A stretch of DNA of 64,000 bases, from NCBI RefSeq assembly GCF_002968015.1, contig NZ_PUIP01000012.1, forward strand, positions 62,001 to 126,000. Direction: 5' to 3'. Under the pieces are notes generated by a model that did no database searches, had not been told where the DNA came from, and was given only the letters and a program-made list of their open reading frames with translations. This stretch comes from Massilia phosphatilytica. GTDB taxonomy: Bacteria > Pseudomonadota > Gammaproteobacteria > Burkholderiales > Burkholderiaceae_D. Position 1 is the first letter of the stretch; the number at the start of each line of letters is the position of its first letter. Positions 1 to 8,694 of the stretch are shown here, piece by piece. Made by a program: the position numbers and the translations under genes.

Positions 1-654
1 GACGCGGCACGTACCGTGTTCGCGTCGCAGAACCCCGACGTCATCGACCAGGGCGTGTTCCATAACGACGTGATCGCGGTCGGCAACGGCAACGTGCTGT
101 TCTACCACGAGCAGGCGTTCGCCAACGAAGCGGCTACCCTGGAGTCGCTGCGCCGTGCGCTGGGTGTCACGGGCACCGACCTGCGCGCCGTGCGCGTGGA
201 CACGGGCGTCGTCCCCGTCGCCGATGCCGTCGCCAGCTACCTGTTCAACAGCCAGCTGCTGTCCAGGCCGGACGGCGGCATGGCCCTCGTCGTCCCGCAC
301 GAATGCCGCGAGACGGCGACCGTGGCCCGTTACCTCGAGCAGCTTGTCGCATCGGGTGGTCCCATCGACGAGTTGATCGAATTCGACCTGCGCCAGAGCA
401 TGCGCAACGGCGGCGGCCCCGCGTGCCTGCGCCTGCGCGTCGTGCTCACGGACGAGGAAGCGGCCGCGATGCACCAGGGCGTGCTGATGACGGAAGACCT
501 GTACGCGCGCCTCGTGCCGTGGGTCGAGCGTCATTACCGCGACCGCGTGGAGCCGAAGGACCTGGCCGACCCGCAGCTGGCCGTCGAGTGCGCGGCCGCG
601 CTGGAAGACCTGGAACGCATCCTGGGCTTGCCCGGTCTTTACGACCTTTCGTGA
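1..654 (+). CDS. astB: N-succinylarginine dihydrolase, C-terminal part (5' end outside window)
   Basis: The frame is open from the first base and ends in TGA, giving the last ~217 residues of a protein of usually about 445 residues. The stretch SQNPDVIDQGVFHNDVIAVG and the later LLMTEDLYARLVPWV-like end are typical of AstB, a cytoplasmic guanidino-modifying enzyme. It hydrolyses N2-succinylarginine to N2-succinylornithine, CO2 and two ammonia in the arginine succinyltransferase (AST) pathway. The downstream glutamate dehydrogenase and astE on the same strand support the call. The true start and any upstream ast genes lie before the window. Family assignment is secure; activity is inferred. 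Confidence 0.95.
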   Translation, partial: DAARTVFASQNPDVIDQGVFHNDVIAVGNGNVLFYHEQAFANEAATLESLRRALGVTGTDLRAVRVDTGVVPVADAVASYLFNSQLLSRPDGGMALVVPHECRETATVARYLEQLVASGGPIDELIEFDLRQSMRNGGGPACLRLRVVLTDEEAAAMHQGVLMTEDLYARLVPWVERHYRDRVEPKDLADPQLAVECAAALEDLERILGLPGLYDLS

Positions 655-791
655 TTTAATAGCGTTATCGTTTCCGGAAACAGGAAGCATAAGAGATCTG
701 GACGGGACAACCCTGTCCGTACCAGCCGGGAACATGTGGCCACAAGCCGTGCCGAACCCGGCGCAACAACCAGCTTTTGGAGAAGCTAAAA
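655..791 (+). promoter_or_regulatory. astB-gdh spacer with a 12-bp perfect palindrome
   Basis: The 137-bp gap between astB and the glutamate dehydrogenase gene holds the perfect palindrome GTTTCCGGAAAC at 670-681, just after the astB stop. It has no run of T after it, so it does not look like an intrinsic terminator. It could be an operator or a weak processing hairpin. A GGAG Shine-Dalgarno at 779-782 lies 9 nt before the chosen ATG of the next gene. The function of the palindrome is unknown. Confidence 0.35.
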
Positions 792-3700
792 ATGAACAAA
801 GACATGCCTCACGATCTGCGCACGCAAACCCTCGCGCTGGTGAATGAGAACAAGCCGGCCGATGCCCCTGAACAGGTGGGCGCGCTGATCGGCGCCTGGA
901 TCGGCGCCCTGGACGAAGACGACCTCGCCGGCATCGATCCCCGCAACCTCGCCGCCATCCTGTGGGATGCCTTCGCCCAGGTGGCGCAGCGCACGACCGA
1001 TGGCTGCCAGATCGCGCAAATGCGCTATACGGACGGGCGCTGCGGCATGTCGACCGCCCTGCTGATCCTGAACGAGGACATGCCCTACCTCGTCGACTCG
1101 TTCGTGATGGCGCTGCGCCGCCAGCGCGTCGTCGCGTCGGGCGTGCTGAATACGGTGCTGCCCGTGCGCCGTGACGGTGCCGGCCGCGTGGTCGCCGTCG
1201 GCGAAGCGGGCGCGCCGCTGGAATCCTACGTCCTGTGCCTGCTGGCCGAAGACCTGCCGCAGGACGAACTCGCCGAACTCGTCGCGCGCATCCAGATGGT
1301 CGCGCGCGACGCCGCCATCGTGCACCGCGACGCCGTCGCCATGGCCGACCGCATGACTGCCGTCGCCGCCGCGGCCAGCGCGCAAGGCACCCCGGGCGGG
1401 CAGGAAGTCGCCGCCTTCCTCGATTGGGCCAAGAACGAAGGCTTCGAACCGTTCGGCTACGCCTATTACTTCGTGAAGCCGGGCGTGCGCGAGCTGGAAC
1501 GCGACATCCCGAGCCGCATCGGCGTGCTGCAGGACACCACGCATCCCGTCTACGGCACCTGCCTGCAGAATATCCCGGGCGACTTCGAGATCCTGTCCAA
1601 GCGCGACGAGACGCTGTCGATCGTGAAGGCCGACGTGGCCGGCACGCTGCACCGCGACCAGCCGCTGGACTTCATCGGCGTGCGCGACACCGACACGCAG
1701 GGCAACACGATCGGCGAACACTGCTTCGTCGGCCTGTTCACCCGCGCCGCCACGTCGACGCCGCTGGCGCGCCTGCCGTTCGCGCGCGGCCGCGTGGCGA
1801 AAGTGCTGTCCATCGCCGGCGTGCGCCAGGAAGGCTTCCGCGCCGAGAAGTTCCTCGAGATCCTGGAATCGCTGCCGCGCACGGAAGCGCTGGAAGCGGA
1901 GCCGGACTGGCTCGCCCAGGTGTGTAGCTCCGTCGTCTCGCTGTACAAGCAGCCGCGCGCAAAAGTCTTCGCCCGCCGCGACGTGTACCAGCGCCACCTG
2001 AACGTCCTCGTCTACCTGCCGCGCGAGCGCTACAGCGCCGCCGTCGTCGCCGCGCTGGCGCAGGCGCTGAAGGACAGCTCGGGCGCCGTCGACGTGCGCA
2101 CGCAGACGCTCGTCGCCGACGGTCCGCTGGCCCGCGTCTACCTGATCGCCCAGGCCGCGCGGTATCCGCTCGACCTGGAATCCGACATCCAGAAACCGCT
2201 GCTGTCCGTGCTGGACGGCTGGCATGACCGCTACACCGCGCTGACCGACACAGTCGAAGACGTCCCGACCCGCAACGCGCTGCGCAAGATCCTGCCCACG
2301 CTGCCCGTGAACTACGTGGCCGCGACGGCGCCGGAAATCGCCTTCCGCGACGTGAACGCGATCATCGCGAACGGCCAGCAGGGCCACGTGTCCGTGCGTA
2401 TCGAGACGGATGAAGCGGGCGTCACGTCGCTGCGCCTGTACTCGACGAACACGATGCCGTCGCTGTCGCGCATCCTGCCGGCGCTGCAGAACGCCGGCGT
2501 CGCCATCGACCGCGAACAGAGCTTCTGGATCGATACGGCCGACGGCACCCGCCGCTACATCACGAGCCTGATCGTCGACGCGGATTCCTCCGCCAAGCTG
2601 GCGAAACCCGGCGTCGCCGATGTGGCGGACGAGCTGTTCGCCGCGCTGTTCAACGACGAAGCGGAAGACGGCCGCCTGAACGGCCTCACCATCGAAGGCG
2701 GCCTGTCGATGCGCGAAGTGCAGCTCGTGCGCGCCTACATCAGCTACTGGCGCCAGGCCGGCAGCAAGTTCTCGACCCGCTACATGGCCGAGACGCTGCG
2801 TCCGCGCGCGGCACTCGTCAAGGAACTCGTCGAAGGCTTCACGCTGCGCTTCGATCCCAAACTGTCGAACGAAGAGCGCGCGTCGGGCGACGCGAAACTG
2901 GCCACGCTGAAGGCGAGCCTCGCCAAGGTCAACCACGCCGACACCGAGGAAATCATGGCCGCGCTGGTCGACCTCGTGATGGCGACGGTGCGCACCAACT
3001 ACTTCCAGCACGATGGTGAAAAAATCATCTTCAAGCTGGACACGAGCCACCTGGCGCTGGTGCCGGAACCGCGTCCGTTCCGCGAGATCTATGTGTTCTC
3101 GCGCCGTTTCGAAGGCGTGCACCTGCGCGGCGGCCCGGTCGCCCGCGGCGGCCTGCGCTGGTCCGATCGCATGGAAGACTACCGCACCGAAGTGCTGGGC
3201 CTCGTGAAGGCGCAGATGGTCAAGAACGCCGTCATCGTGCCGGCCGGCTCGAAGGGCGGTTTCGTCTGCAAGCAGATGCCGAAGGATGCGGCACGTGACG
3301 TCGTGGCGGCCGAAGGCGAAGCCGTCTACCGCCTGTTCATCGCGAGCCTGCTGGAAGTGACGGACAACCGCGTGCGCGGCGAGATCGTGCCGCCGACGGA
3401 CACCGTGCGCTACGACCAGGACGACCCTTACCTCGTGGTCGCCGCCGACAAGGGCACGGCGACGTTCTCCGACATCGCCAACAGCATCGCCGTCTCGCGC
3501 GGCTTCTGGCTGGGCGACGCGTTCGCGTCGGGCGGTTCGAACGGCTACGACCACAAGAAGATGGGCATCACGGCGAAGGGCGCGTTCGAAGCGGTGAAAC
3601 GCCACTTCTACGAGATGGGCCACGACATGAACACGACCCCGGTGACGATGGTCGGCGTGGGCGACATGTCGGGCGACGTGTTCGGCAATGGCGTGCTGCT

Positions 3701-5537
3701 GTCGCGCCAGCTGAAAGTGCTGGCCGCGTTCGACCACCGCCACATCTTCCTCGACCCGAATCCGGACGTCGTGGTGTCGTTCAATGAGCGCAAGCGCATG
3801 TTCGCGCTGCCGCGCAGTTCCTGGGAGGACTACAACAAGGAACTGATCTCGGAAGGCGGCGGCGTGTTCCCGCGCACCGCCCGCCACATCGAACTGTCGC
3901 CGCAGGTGCGCGAAGCGCTGGCCATCGAAGAGACGTCGCTCACGCCGGAAGAACTGATGCACCGCATCCTGCTGGCACCGGTGGACCTGTTCTACAACGG
4001 CGGCATCGGCACCTACATCAAGGCGTCGACCGAGACCCATGCGCAAGTCAAGGATCGTGCCAACGACAACATCCGCGTCAACGGCAACGAGCTGCGCGTA
4101 AAAGTCGTGGCGGAAGGCGGCAACCTGGGCGCGACCCAGGCCGGCCGCATCGAATTCGCGCTGGCCGGCGGCCGCATCTTCACGGATGCGATCGACAACT
4201 CGGCCGGCGTCGACTGCTCCGACCACGAAGTCAACGTCAAGATCTGGCTCGACACCGAAGTCAACGCGGGCCAGCTGGACGAGGGCGAGCGCAACCGCCT
4301 GCTGACCGAAATGACGGGCGATATCGAAAAACTGGTCCTGCGCGACAACACGCTGCAGACGCACCTGCTGGTGCGCGAGGCGCAGGCGCAATCGAACAGC
4401 GCCGTCGTCGACGGCTACGCTGCCCTGATCGCGAGCCTGGAGGCGGAAGGCGCCTTGTCGCGCGAGCTGGAGCAGCTGCCGAGCGAGACGGAACTGCAGC
4501 GCCGCAAGGCATTGGGCCTGGGCCTCACCACGCCGGAACTGGCCGTCGTCGTCGCCAACGTCAAGAACCGCTTCAAGCGCCTGCTGGCCGCGCTGCCACT
4601 GACGACGCTGCCGTGGGCCGAGACGATCCTGCGTCCGTATTTCCCGGCGCAGCTGGTCGCCACGCGCGATCCGCTGGCGCACCCGCTGGCCAATGCGATC
4701 CTCGCGACCGTGCTGGCCAACGAATCCGTCAACCGCTGCGGCCCGCTGATGCTGCGCGACCTGGCGCTGGAACACCGCATCGACGATGCCGAAGTCGTGA
4801 AAGCGTGGGGACAGGCCTGGGCCGCGCTGCACCTGGCGCCCGTGTTCGAAGCGCTGGACCATGATGCGCTGGTCGTGCCGCGCGATGTGTCGCAGACGGT
4901 CGATGCGCGTACCCGCGTGATGCTGCGCACCGTGATCGAAGGCGTGCTGTCGCTGCCGGCCGAGCAGGCGGGCGCCGGCGGCATGGAGGAGCTGTCGAAC
5001 CTGTTCGCCCAGCCGGAACAACTGCGCCAGCTGATGCCGGCGAAGTCGGATGCCGATGCGCAGGCCGGCTTGTCGTCGTCGTTCGTGCAGGCGTGGAAAG
5101 CGGTCGACACGGTCGAATCGCTGGCCGCCTTCCTGTTCGCGGCCGTGTCGGTCCAGCGTCCGCAAGGCATGTCGCTGGCCGAGTTCCTGCGCGTCGGCAT
5201 GCTGCTGCGCGAGCAGGCCGGCATCGACACGCTGGAGCGCGGCCTCAAGCTGCCGGCCACCAGCAAGTCGCAGGAACAGCTGCGCAACTACGCGCTGCAA
5301 GCCCTGCGCCGCACGCAGCAACGCCTGCTGCTGGAAGTGCTGGAAGCGAGCCGTGCCACCGGCGACATGCAGGCGGCCGTGCGCGAGCTGACGGCGGCGA
5401 TGGGCCTGTCCGCCGGCTACGTCCAGCCGACGGACCTGGAACAGGCGATGCTGGCCGTGTGGTCGCTGTCGGAAGGGTCGAGCCCCGACCGCATCGCCGC
5501 CGGCACGGCGGCCCTCACCGTCGCGACGCTGGCGTAA
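792..5537 (+). CDS. gdhB: NAD-specific glutamate dehydrogenase, large (180 kDa) class
   Basis: The 1581-residue product matches the length of the large bacterial NAD-GDH family, which oxidatively deaminates glutamate to 2-oxoglutarate and ammonia in the cytoplasm. The first ~700 residues are the regulatory ACT-like region. The catalytic half holds GPVARGGLRWSDR, the glycine-rich VPAGSKGGFV (substrate lysine region) and the NAD-binding stretch GVGDMSGDVFGNG. I chose the ATG at 792 because GGAG lies 9 nt upstream; a TTG 15 nt earlier at 777 is in frame but has no better site. It lies between astB and astE, only 3 nt before astE, so it probably consumes the glutamate made by the AST pathway. That coupling is inferred from position. 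Confidence 0.95.
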   Translation: MNKDMPHDLRTQTLALVNENKPADAPEQVGALIGAWIGALDEDDLAGIDPRNLAAILWDAFAQVAQRTTDGCQIAQMRYTDGRCGMSTALLILNEDMPYLVDSFVMALRRQRVVASGVLNTVLPVRRDGAGRVVAVGEAGAPLESYVLCLLAEDLPQDELAELVARIQMVARDAAIVHRDAVAMADRMTAVAAAASAQGTPGGQEVAAFLDWAKNEGFEPFGYAYYFVKPGVRELERDIPSRIGVLQDTTHPVYGTCLQNIPGDFEILSKRDETLSIVKADVAGTLHRDQPLDFIGVRDTDTQGNTIGEHCFVGLFTRAATSTPLARLPFARGRVAKVLSIAGVRQEGFRAEKFLEILESLPRTEALEAEPDWLAQVCSSVVSLYKQPRAKVFARRDVYQRHLNVLVYLPRERYSAAVVAALAQALKDSSGAVDVRTQTLVADGPLARVYLIAQAARYPLDLESDIQKPLLSVLDGWHDRYTALTDTVEDVPTRNALRKILPTLPVNYVAATAPEIAFRDVNAIIANGQQGHVSVRIETDEAGVTSLRLYSTNTMPSLSRILPALQNAGVAIDREQSFWIDTADGTRRYITSLIVDADSSAKLAKPGVADVADELFAALFNDEAEDGRLNGLTIEGGLSMREVQLVRAYISYWRQAGSKFSTRYMAETLRPRAALVKELVEGFTLRFDPKLSNEERASGDAKLATLKASLAKVNHADTEEIMAALVDLVMATVRTNYFQHDGEKIIFKLDTSHLALVPEPRPFREIYVFSRRFEGVHLRGGPVARGGLRWSDRMEDYRTEVLGLVKAQMVKNAVIVPAGSKGGFVCKQMPKDAARDVVAAEGEAVYRLFIASLLEVTDNRVRGEIVPPTDTVRYDQDDPYLVVAADKGTATFSDIANSIAVSRGFWLGDAFASGGSNGYDHKKMGITAKGAFEAVKRHFYEMGHDMNTTPVTMVGVGDMSGDVFGNGVLLSRQLKVLAAFDHRHIFLDPNPDVVVSFNERKRMFALPRSSWEDYNKELISEGGGVFPRTARHIELSPQVREALAIEETSLTPEELMHRILLAPVDLFYNGGIGTYIKASTETHAQVKDRANDNIRVNGNELRVKVVAEGGNLGATQAGRIEFALAGGRIFTDAIDNSAGVDCSDHEVNVKIWLDTEVNAGQLDEGERNRLLTEMTGDIEKLVLRDNTLQTHLLVREAQAQSNSAVVDGYAALIASLEAEGALSRELEQLPSETELQRRKALGLGLTTPELAVVVANVKNRFKRLLAALPLTTLPWAETILRPYFPAQLVATRDPLAHPLANAILATVLANESVNRCGPLMLRDLALEHRIDDAEVVKAWGQAWAALHLAPVFEALDHDALVVPRDVSQTVDARTRVMLRTVIEGVLSLPAEQAGAGGMEELSNLFAQPEQLRQLMPAKSDADAQAGLSSSFVQAWKAVDTVESLAAFLFAAVSVQRPQGMSLAEFLRVGMLLREQAGIDTLERGLKLPATSKSQEQLRNYALQALRRTQQRLLLEVLEASRATGDMQAAVRELTAAMGLSAGYVQPTDLEQAMLAVWSLSEGSSPDRIAAGTAALTVATLA

Positions 5538-5540
5538 GCG

Positions 5541-6527
5541 ATGGCGGCCACCCTGCCAAAGGAAATCCGGGCGCTGGCCGAAGGCGACTTCGGCGAGGTG
5601 GCCGCCCGGTTCGCGCAAGCCGGCTTCAGGGTCGGCGAGCCCGCGAAAGGCGTGCTGACGGTGAAGGCGGCGGCACCCATGCTGGAACGTCCCGCCCTGC
5701 TGTTGTCGGTGGGCGTGCATGGCGACGAGACGGGGCCGATCGAGATGGTGGCCTACGCCATCGAGGCCTTGTCGCGCACGCCGGCGGAGCTGGCGGTGGA
5801 CCTGATGCTGTGCGTCGGGAACATCGACGCCATCGCGGCCGGCAAGCGCTTCATCGATGCGGACCTGAACCGCATGTTCCGCGACCAGCGCGGCGACCTG
5901 GCCGGCACGTTCGAAGCCGGCCGGGCGGACACGCTGATCGCGGCGACAAGCGCATTCTTCGACGGCAGCGGCCCGCGCCGCTGGCACCTCGACCTGCACA
6001 CGGCGATCCGCGGGTCGCGTTATCCGCGCTTCGCGATCGTGCCGGAGCTGATCGCGGATGAACCCCGCCGCGAACTGATCGCGTGGCTGGGCCTCGGCGG
6101 CATCGAAGCCGTCATCATGAACCCCGCTTCCGCGGGCACGTACAGTTACTGGACGGCCGAGCGGCACGGCGCCGCGGGGACCACCGTCGAACTGGGACGC
6201 ATCGGGACGCTGGGACAGAACGACCTGTCGCAGTTCGCGGCGATGGCGTCCGCCTTGCACGGATTGCTGCGCGGTGCCACGCAGGGTGGGGGGAGGCCGC
6301 CCATCGTGTTCAATACGGCGCAGTCGATCACCAAGCTGTCCGATGCGTTTACGATGAGCTTTGGACGCGAGACGGAGAATTTCACGCCGTTGAAAAAGGG
6401 CGATGTGATCGCGCGCGACGGCGATACCGTTTATACCGTTCAGCACGACGAGGAGTGTGTCGTGTTTCCGAATCCCGATGTGCGCGTGGGGTTGCGGGCG
6501 GGGATCATGGTGGTACGCGCCGCCTGA
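5541..6527 (+). CDS. astE: Succinylglutamate desuccinylase
   Basis: The 328-residue protein belongs to the AstE/AspA zinc carboxypeptidase-like family. It shows the metal motif HGDETGPIE (His and Glu zinc ligands, about residue 59-67), the DLNRMFRD arginine/asparagine signature and a later LDLHTAI histidine. AstE removes succinate from N-succinylglutamate, the last step of the AST pathway, releasing glutamate and succinate. It starts 3 nt after the glutamate dehydrogenase stop, which implies co-transcription and translational coupling. The length is normal for the family. No sign of damage. Confidence 0.94.
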   Translation: MAATLPKEIRALAEGDFGEVAARFAQAGFRVGEPAKGVLTVKAAAPMLERPALLLSVGVHGDETGPIEMVAYAIEALSRTPAELAVDLMLCVGNIDAIAAGKRFIDADLNRMFRDQRGDLAGTFEAGRADTLIAATSAFFDGSGPRRWHLDLHTAIRGSRYPRFAIVPELIADEPRRELIAWLGLGGIEAVIMNPASAGTYSYWTAERHGAAGTTVELGRIGTLGQNDLSQFAAMASALHGLLRGATQGGGRPPIVFNTAQSITKLSDAFTMSFGRETENFTPLKKGDVIARDGDTVYTVQHDEECVVFPNPDVRVGLRAGIMVVRAA

Positions 6528-6588
6528 AGCGCGTTTTCGCCATGCGCGCTAGACTGGCTCCTTTGAACGCAACGGGGAGCCGTCACCC

Positions 6589-7704
6589 ATGAGCAAGCTG
6601 TTTTCTCCGATCAAGCTTGGCCCGATCGAGCTGGCCAACCGGATCGCCATCGCGCCGATGTGCCAATACTCCGCCGACCGGGGCTTCGCCACCGACTGGC
6701 ACATGATCCACCTCGGCCACCTCGCGTTGTCCGGCGCGGGACTCCTGATCATCGAGGCGACCGCCGTGACGGAGGAAGGGCGAATCACCTATGCCGACCT
6801 GGGCCTCTGGTCCGACGAGCACGCGGCCGCGCTGGAGCCCGTCGTCAATGCGATGCGCAGGCACGCACCCATCAAGATCGCCGTGCAGCTGGCCCACGCC
6901 GGCCGCAAGGCGTCCAGCGACGTGCCGTGGCAGGGCGGGGCGAATATCCCGCCTGATCAGGCGAACGGCTGGCAGACCGTGGCGCCGTCCGCGCTCCCGC
7001 ATGCGGACGGCGAGGCCGTACCGCAGGCGCTCGATGCCGCCGGCCTGGCGCGCGTCAAGGAGGGCTTCGTGGCCGCCGCGCGCCGCGCCGACGCGCTGGG
7101 GCTGGACGCCATCGAACTGCACGGCGCCCACGGCTATCTGCTGCACCAGTTCCTGTCGCCGCTGTCGAACCGGCGTGACGATGCCTACGGCGGTTCGCTG
7201 GAAAACCGCATGCGCTTTCCGCTCGAGGTGTTCCACGCCGTGCGCGAAGCCGTGTCGCCCGAGATGGTGGTGGGCATGCGTATCTCGGCCAGCGACTGGG
7301 TCGATGGCGGCTGGGACCTGGAACAGAGCCTCGTGTTGACGCAAGAGCTCGAAAAACTGGGCTGCCAGTTCATCCACGTGTCGAGCGGCGGGGTGTCGCC
7401 GCAGCAGAAGATTCCCGTCGGTCCGGGCTACCAGATCGAGTTCGCCGCGCGCATCAAGGCCGCGACGTCCATGCCCACCATCGGCGTGGGCCTGATCACG
7501 GAAGCGAAGCAGGCCGAGACCATCGTGCAGACGGGCCAGGCCGACATGGTGGCGTTGGCGCGCGCGATGCTGTACGACCCGCGCTGGCCGTGGCATGCGG
7601 CTGCGGAACTGGGGGCGACGGTCAGCGCGCCGCCGCAGTACTGGCGCTCGCAGCCGCACGCATTCAAGCACTTGTTCGGGGATACGCGCCTGGGCCAGCG
7701 CTGA
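6589..7704 (+). CDS. NADH:flavin oxidoreductase, YqjM/NamA-type old yellow enzyme
   Basis: The 371-residue TIM-barrel flavoprotein has the hallmarks of the YqjM branch of old yellow enzymes. These are the N-terminal APMCQYSA with the redox-tuning Cys, AHAGRKAS, and the substrate-binding pair in HGAHGYLLHQFLSPLSN. Such FMN enzymes reduce activated C=C bonds (enones, some nitro compounds) with NAD(P)H in the cytoplasm. Physiological substrates are usually unknown, and nothing in the neighbourhood fixes one. An AGGxGC-poor but purine-rich GGGGAG precedes the ATG. It is separated from astE by 61 bp and may be transcribed on its own. Confidence 0.9.
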   Translation: MSKLFSPIKLGPIELANRIAIAPMCQYSADRGFATDWHMIHLGHLALSGAGLLIIEATAVTEEGRITYADLGLWSDEHAAALEPVVNAMRRHAPIKIAVQLAHAGRKASSDVPWQGGANIPPDQANGWQTVAPSALPHADGEAVPQALDAAGLARVKEGFVAAARRADALGLDAIELHGAHGYLLHQFLSPLSNRRDDAYGGSLENRMRFPLEVFHAVREAVSPEMVVGMRISASDWVDGGWDLEQSLVLTQELEKLGCQFIHVSSGGVSPQQKIPVGPGYQIEFAARIKAATSMPTIGVGLITEAKQAETIVQTGQADMVALARAMLYDPRWPWHAAAELGATVSAPPQYWRSQPHAFKHLFGDTRLGQR

Positions 7705-7823
7705 CGGTCGCCGCACATTTCCCTCCGTTCGTTCCGCGTTTTACGCCGTCCGTCGCACGCAGGCGGACGGCCGGGGACGGCGTTGCTACAGTGGCATGGT
7801 CAATCACAACAAGGCCATCCACC

Positions 7824-8663
7824 ATGCGTACTCCGCTCGCCATCGCCATCACCTGCGCCGTCCTTGGCGGCTGCGCCATCATCGTCGCCCCGGGTGGCGA
7901 TGGCGCCTACAGCATCGAAGGCAATGGCGTGTCCGGGCGCGACGAGCGCGCGATCGCCACCGTGCCGGCGCTGGAAGTGAACGGTACGATCACCGTCGAT
8001 GTGCACGTGGGGCCGGTGACGTCACTGGTCGTGGAGGCGGACAGCAACCTGCTGCCCTACATCCGCACGGAGCTGCGCGGCGACCGCCTCGTCATCGAGA
8101 AGGAGCGCTCGTTCCGCACCAACCATCCCGTGCGCGTGACCTATACCGTGCCGCGCCTGGCGGACGTGCGCCATAACGGGTCCGGCTACCTGTCCGTGCA
8201 AGACCTGAACGGCGGGCCGCTGGTGGTGGAAGAACGGGGGTCGGGCTCCGTGCTGCTGACGGGCCGCGTGGCCCACCTGGACGCGGTGCTGAACGGCTCG
8301 GGCACCATCGACGCCACGACGTTGCAGAGCGCCGGCGGCAACCTGACCCTGAACGGTTCCGGACGCATCGTCGCGGGCCGCATGCAGGGCGAGCGCCTGG
8401 CGGCGAACCTGAACGGCTCGGGCCAGCTGCGCGCGACGGGTGCCGTGCGCCACCTGGCGGCGCGCTCGAACGGCTCCGGCCACCTGGACCTGGCGGACCT
8501 CGTCAGCGAGCAGGCGGACCTGTCGTCGACGGGATCGGGCGGCATGACCGCGAACGTGCGGCAGTCGCTCGTCGCGCAGAACGGCGGTTCCGGCGGCATC
8601 CGCGTGTATGGCAACCCGGCGCAGCGGACCGTGAGCGGGAAGCTCGTGCAGGTCGTGAATTAA
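7824..8663 (+). CDS. Head-GIN (DUF2807) domain lipoprotein
   Basis: The ATG at 7824 opens a 279-residue protein with a lipoprotein signal peptide; the lipobox LGGC places the lipidated Cys at about residue 18. The rest is a DUF2807-like parallel beta-helix. From about residue 115 to the end it carries seven or eight turns of roughly 20 residues, each marked by NGSG, RGSG or TGSG followed by a short beta strand. Proteins of this type are envelope-anchored with unknown role. A longer in-frame reading begins at 7590 inside the upstream gene, but it would bury the signal peptide, so I rejected it. The Gly at lipobox +2 does not give a clear retention signal. Confidence 0.85.
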   Translation: MRTPLAIAITCAVLGGCAIIVAPGGDGAYSIEGNGVSGRDERAIATVPALEVNGTITVDVHVGPVTSLVVEADSNLLPYIRTELRGDRLVIEKERSFRTNHPVRVTYTVPRLADVRHNGSGYLSVQDLNGGPLVVEERGSGSVLLTGRVAHLDAVLNGSGTIDATTLQSAGGNLTLNGSGRIVAGRMQGERLAANLNGSGQLRATGAVRHLAARSNGSGHLDLADLVSEQADLSSTGSGGMTANVRQSLVAQNGGSGGIRVYGNPAQRTVSGKLVQVVN

Positions 8664-8667
8664 GAAA

Positions 8668-8689
8668 AAGCCGGCGCGAACGCCGGCTT
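8668..8689. terminator. Bidirectional terminator between lipoprotein gene and hmp
   Basis: A 9-bp perfect stem (AAGCCGGCG) with a CGAA loop lies between the convergent stops. Read on the minus strand it is followed by a T-rich run, so it should stop hmp transcripts well; on the plus strand the T run is weaker. Confidence 0.75.
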
Positions 8690-8694
8690 GTTGA

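Noticed and set aside
786..6446. Very long open frame on the minus strand opposite gdhB and astE
   Set aside because: It mirrors the codon bias of the real plus-strand genes in GC-rich DNA; the translation has low complexity (Arg, Gln, His, Ala) and no family motifs.
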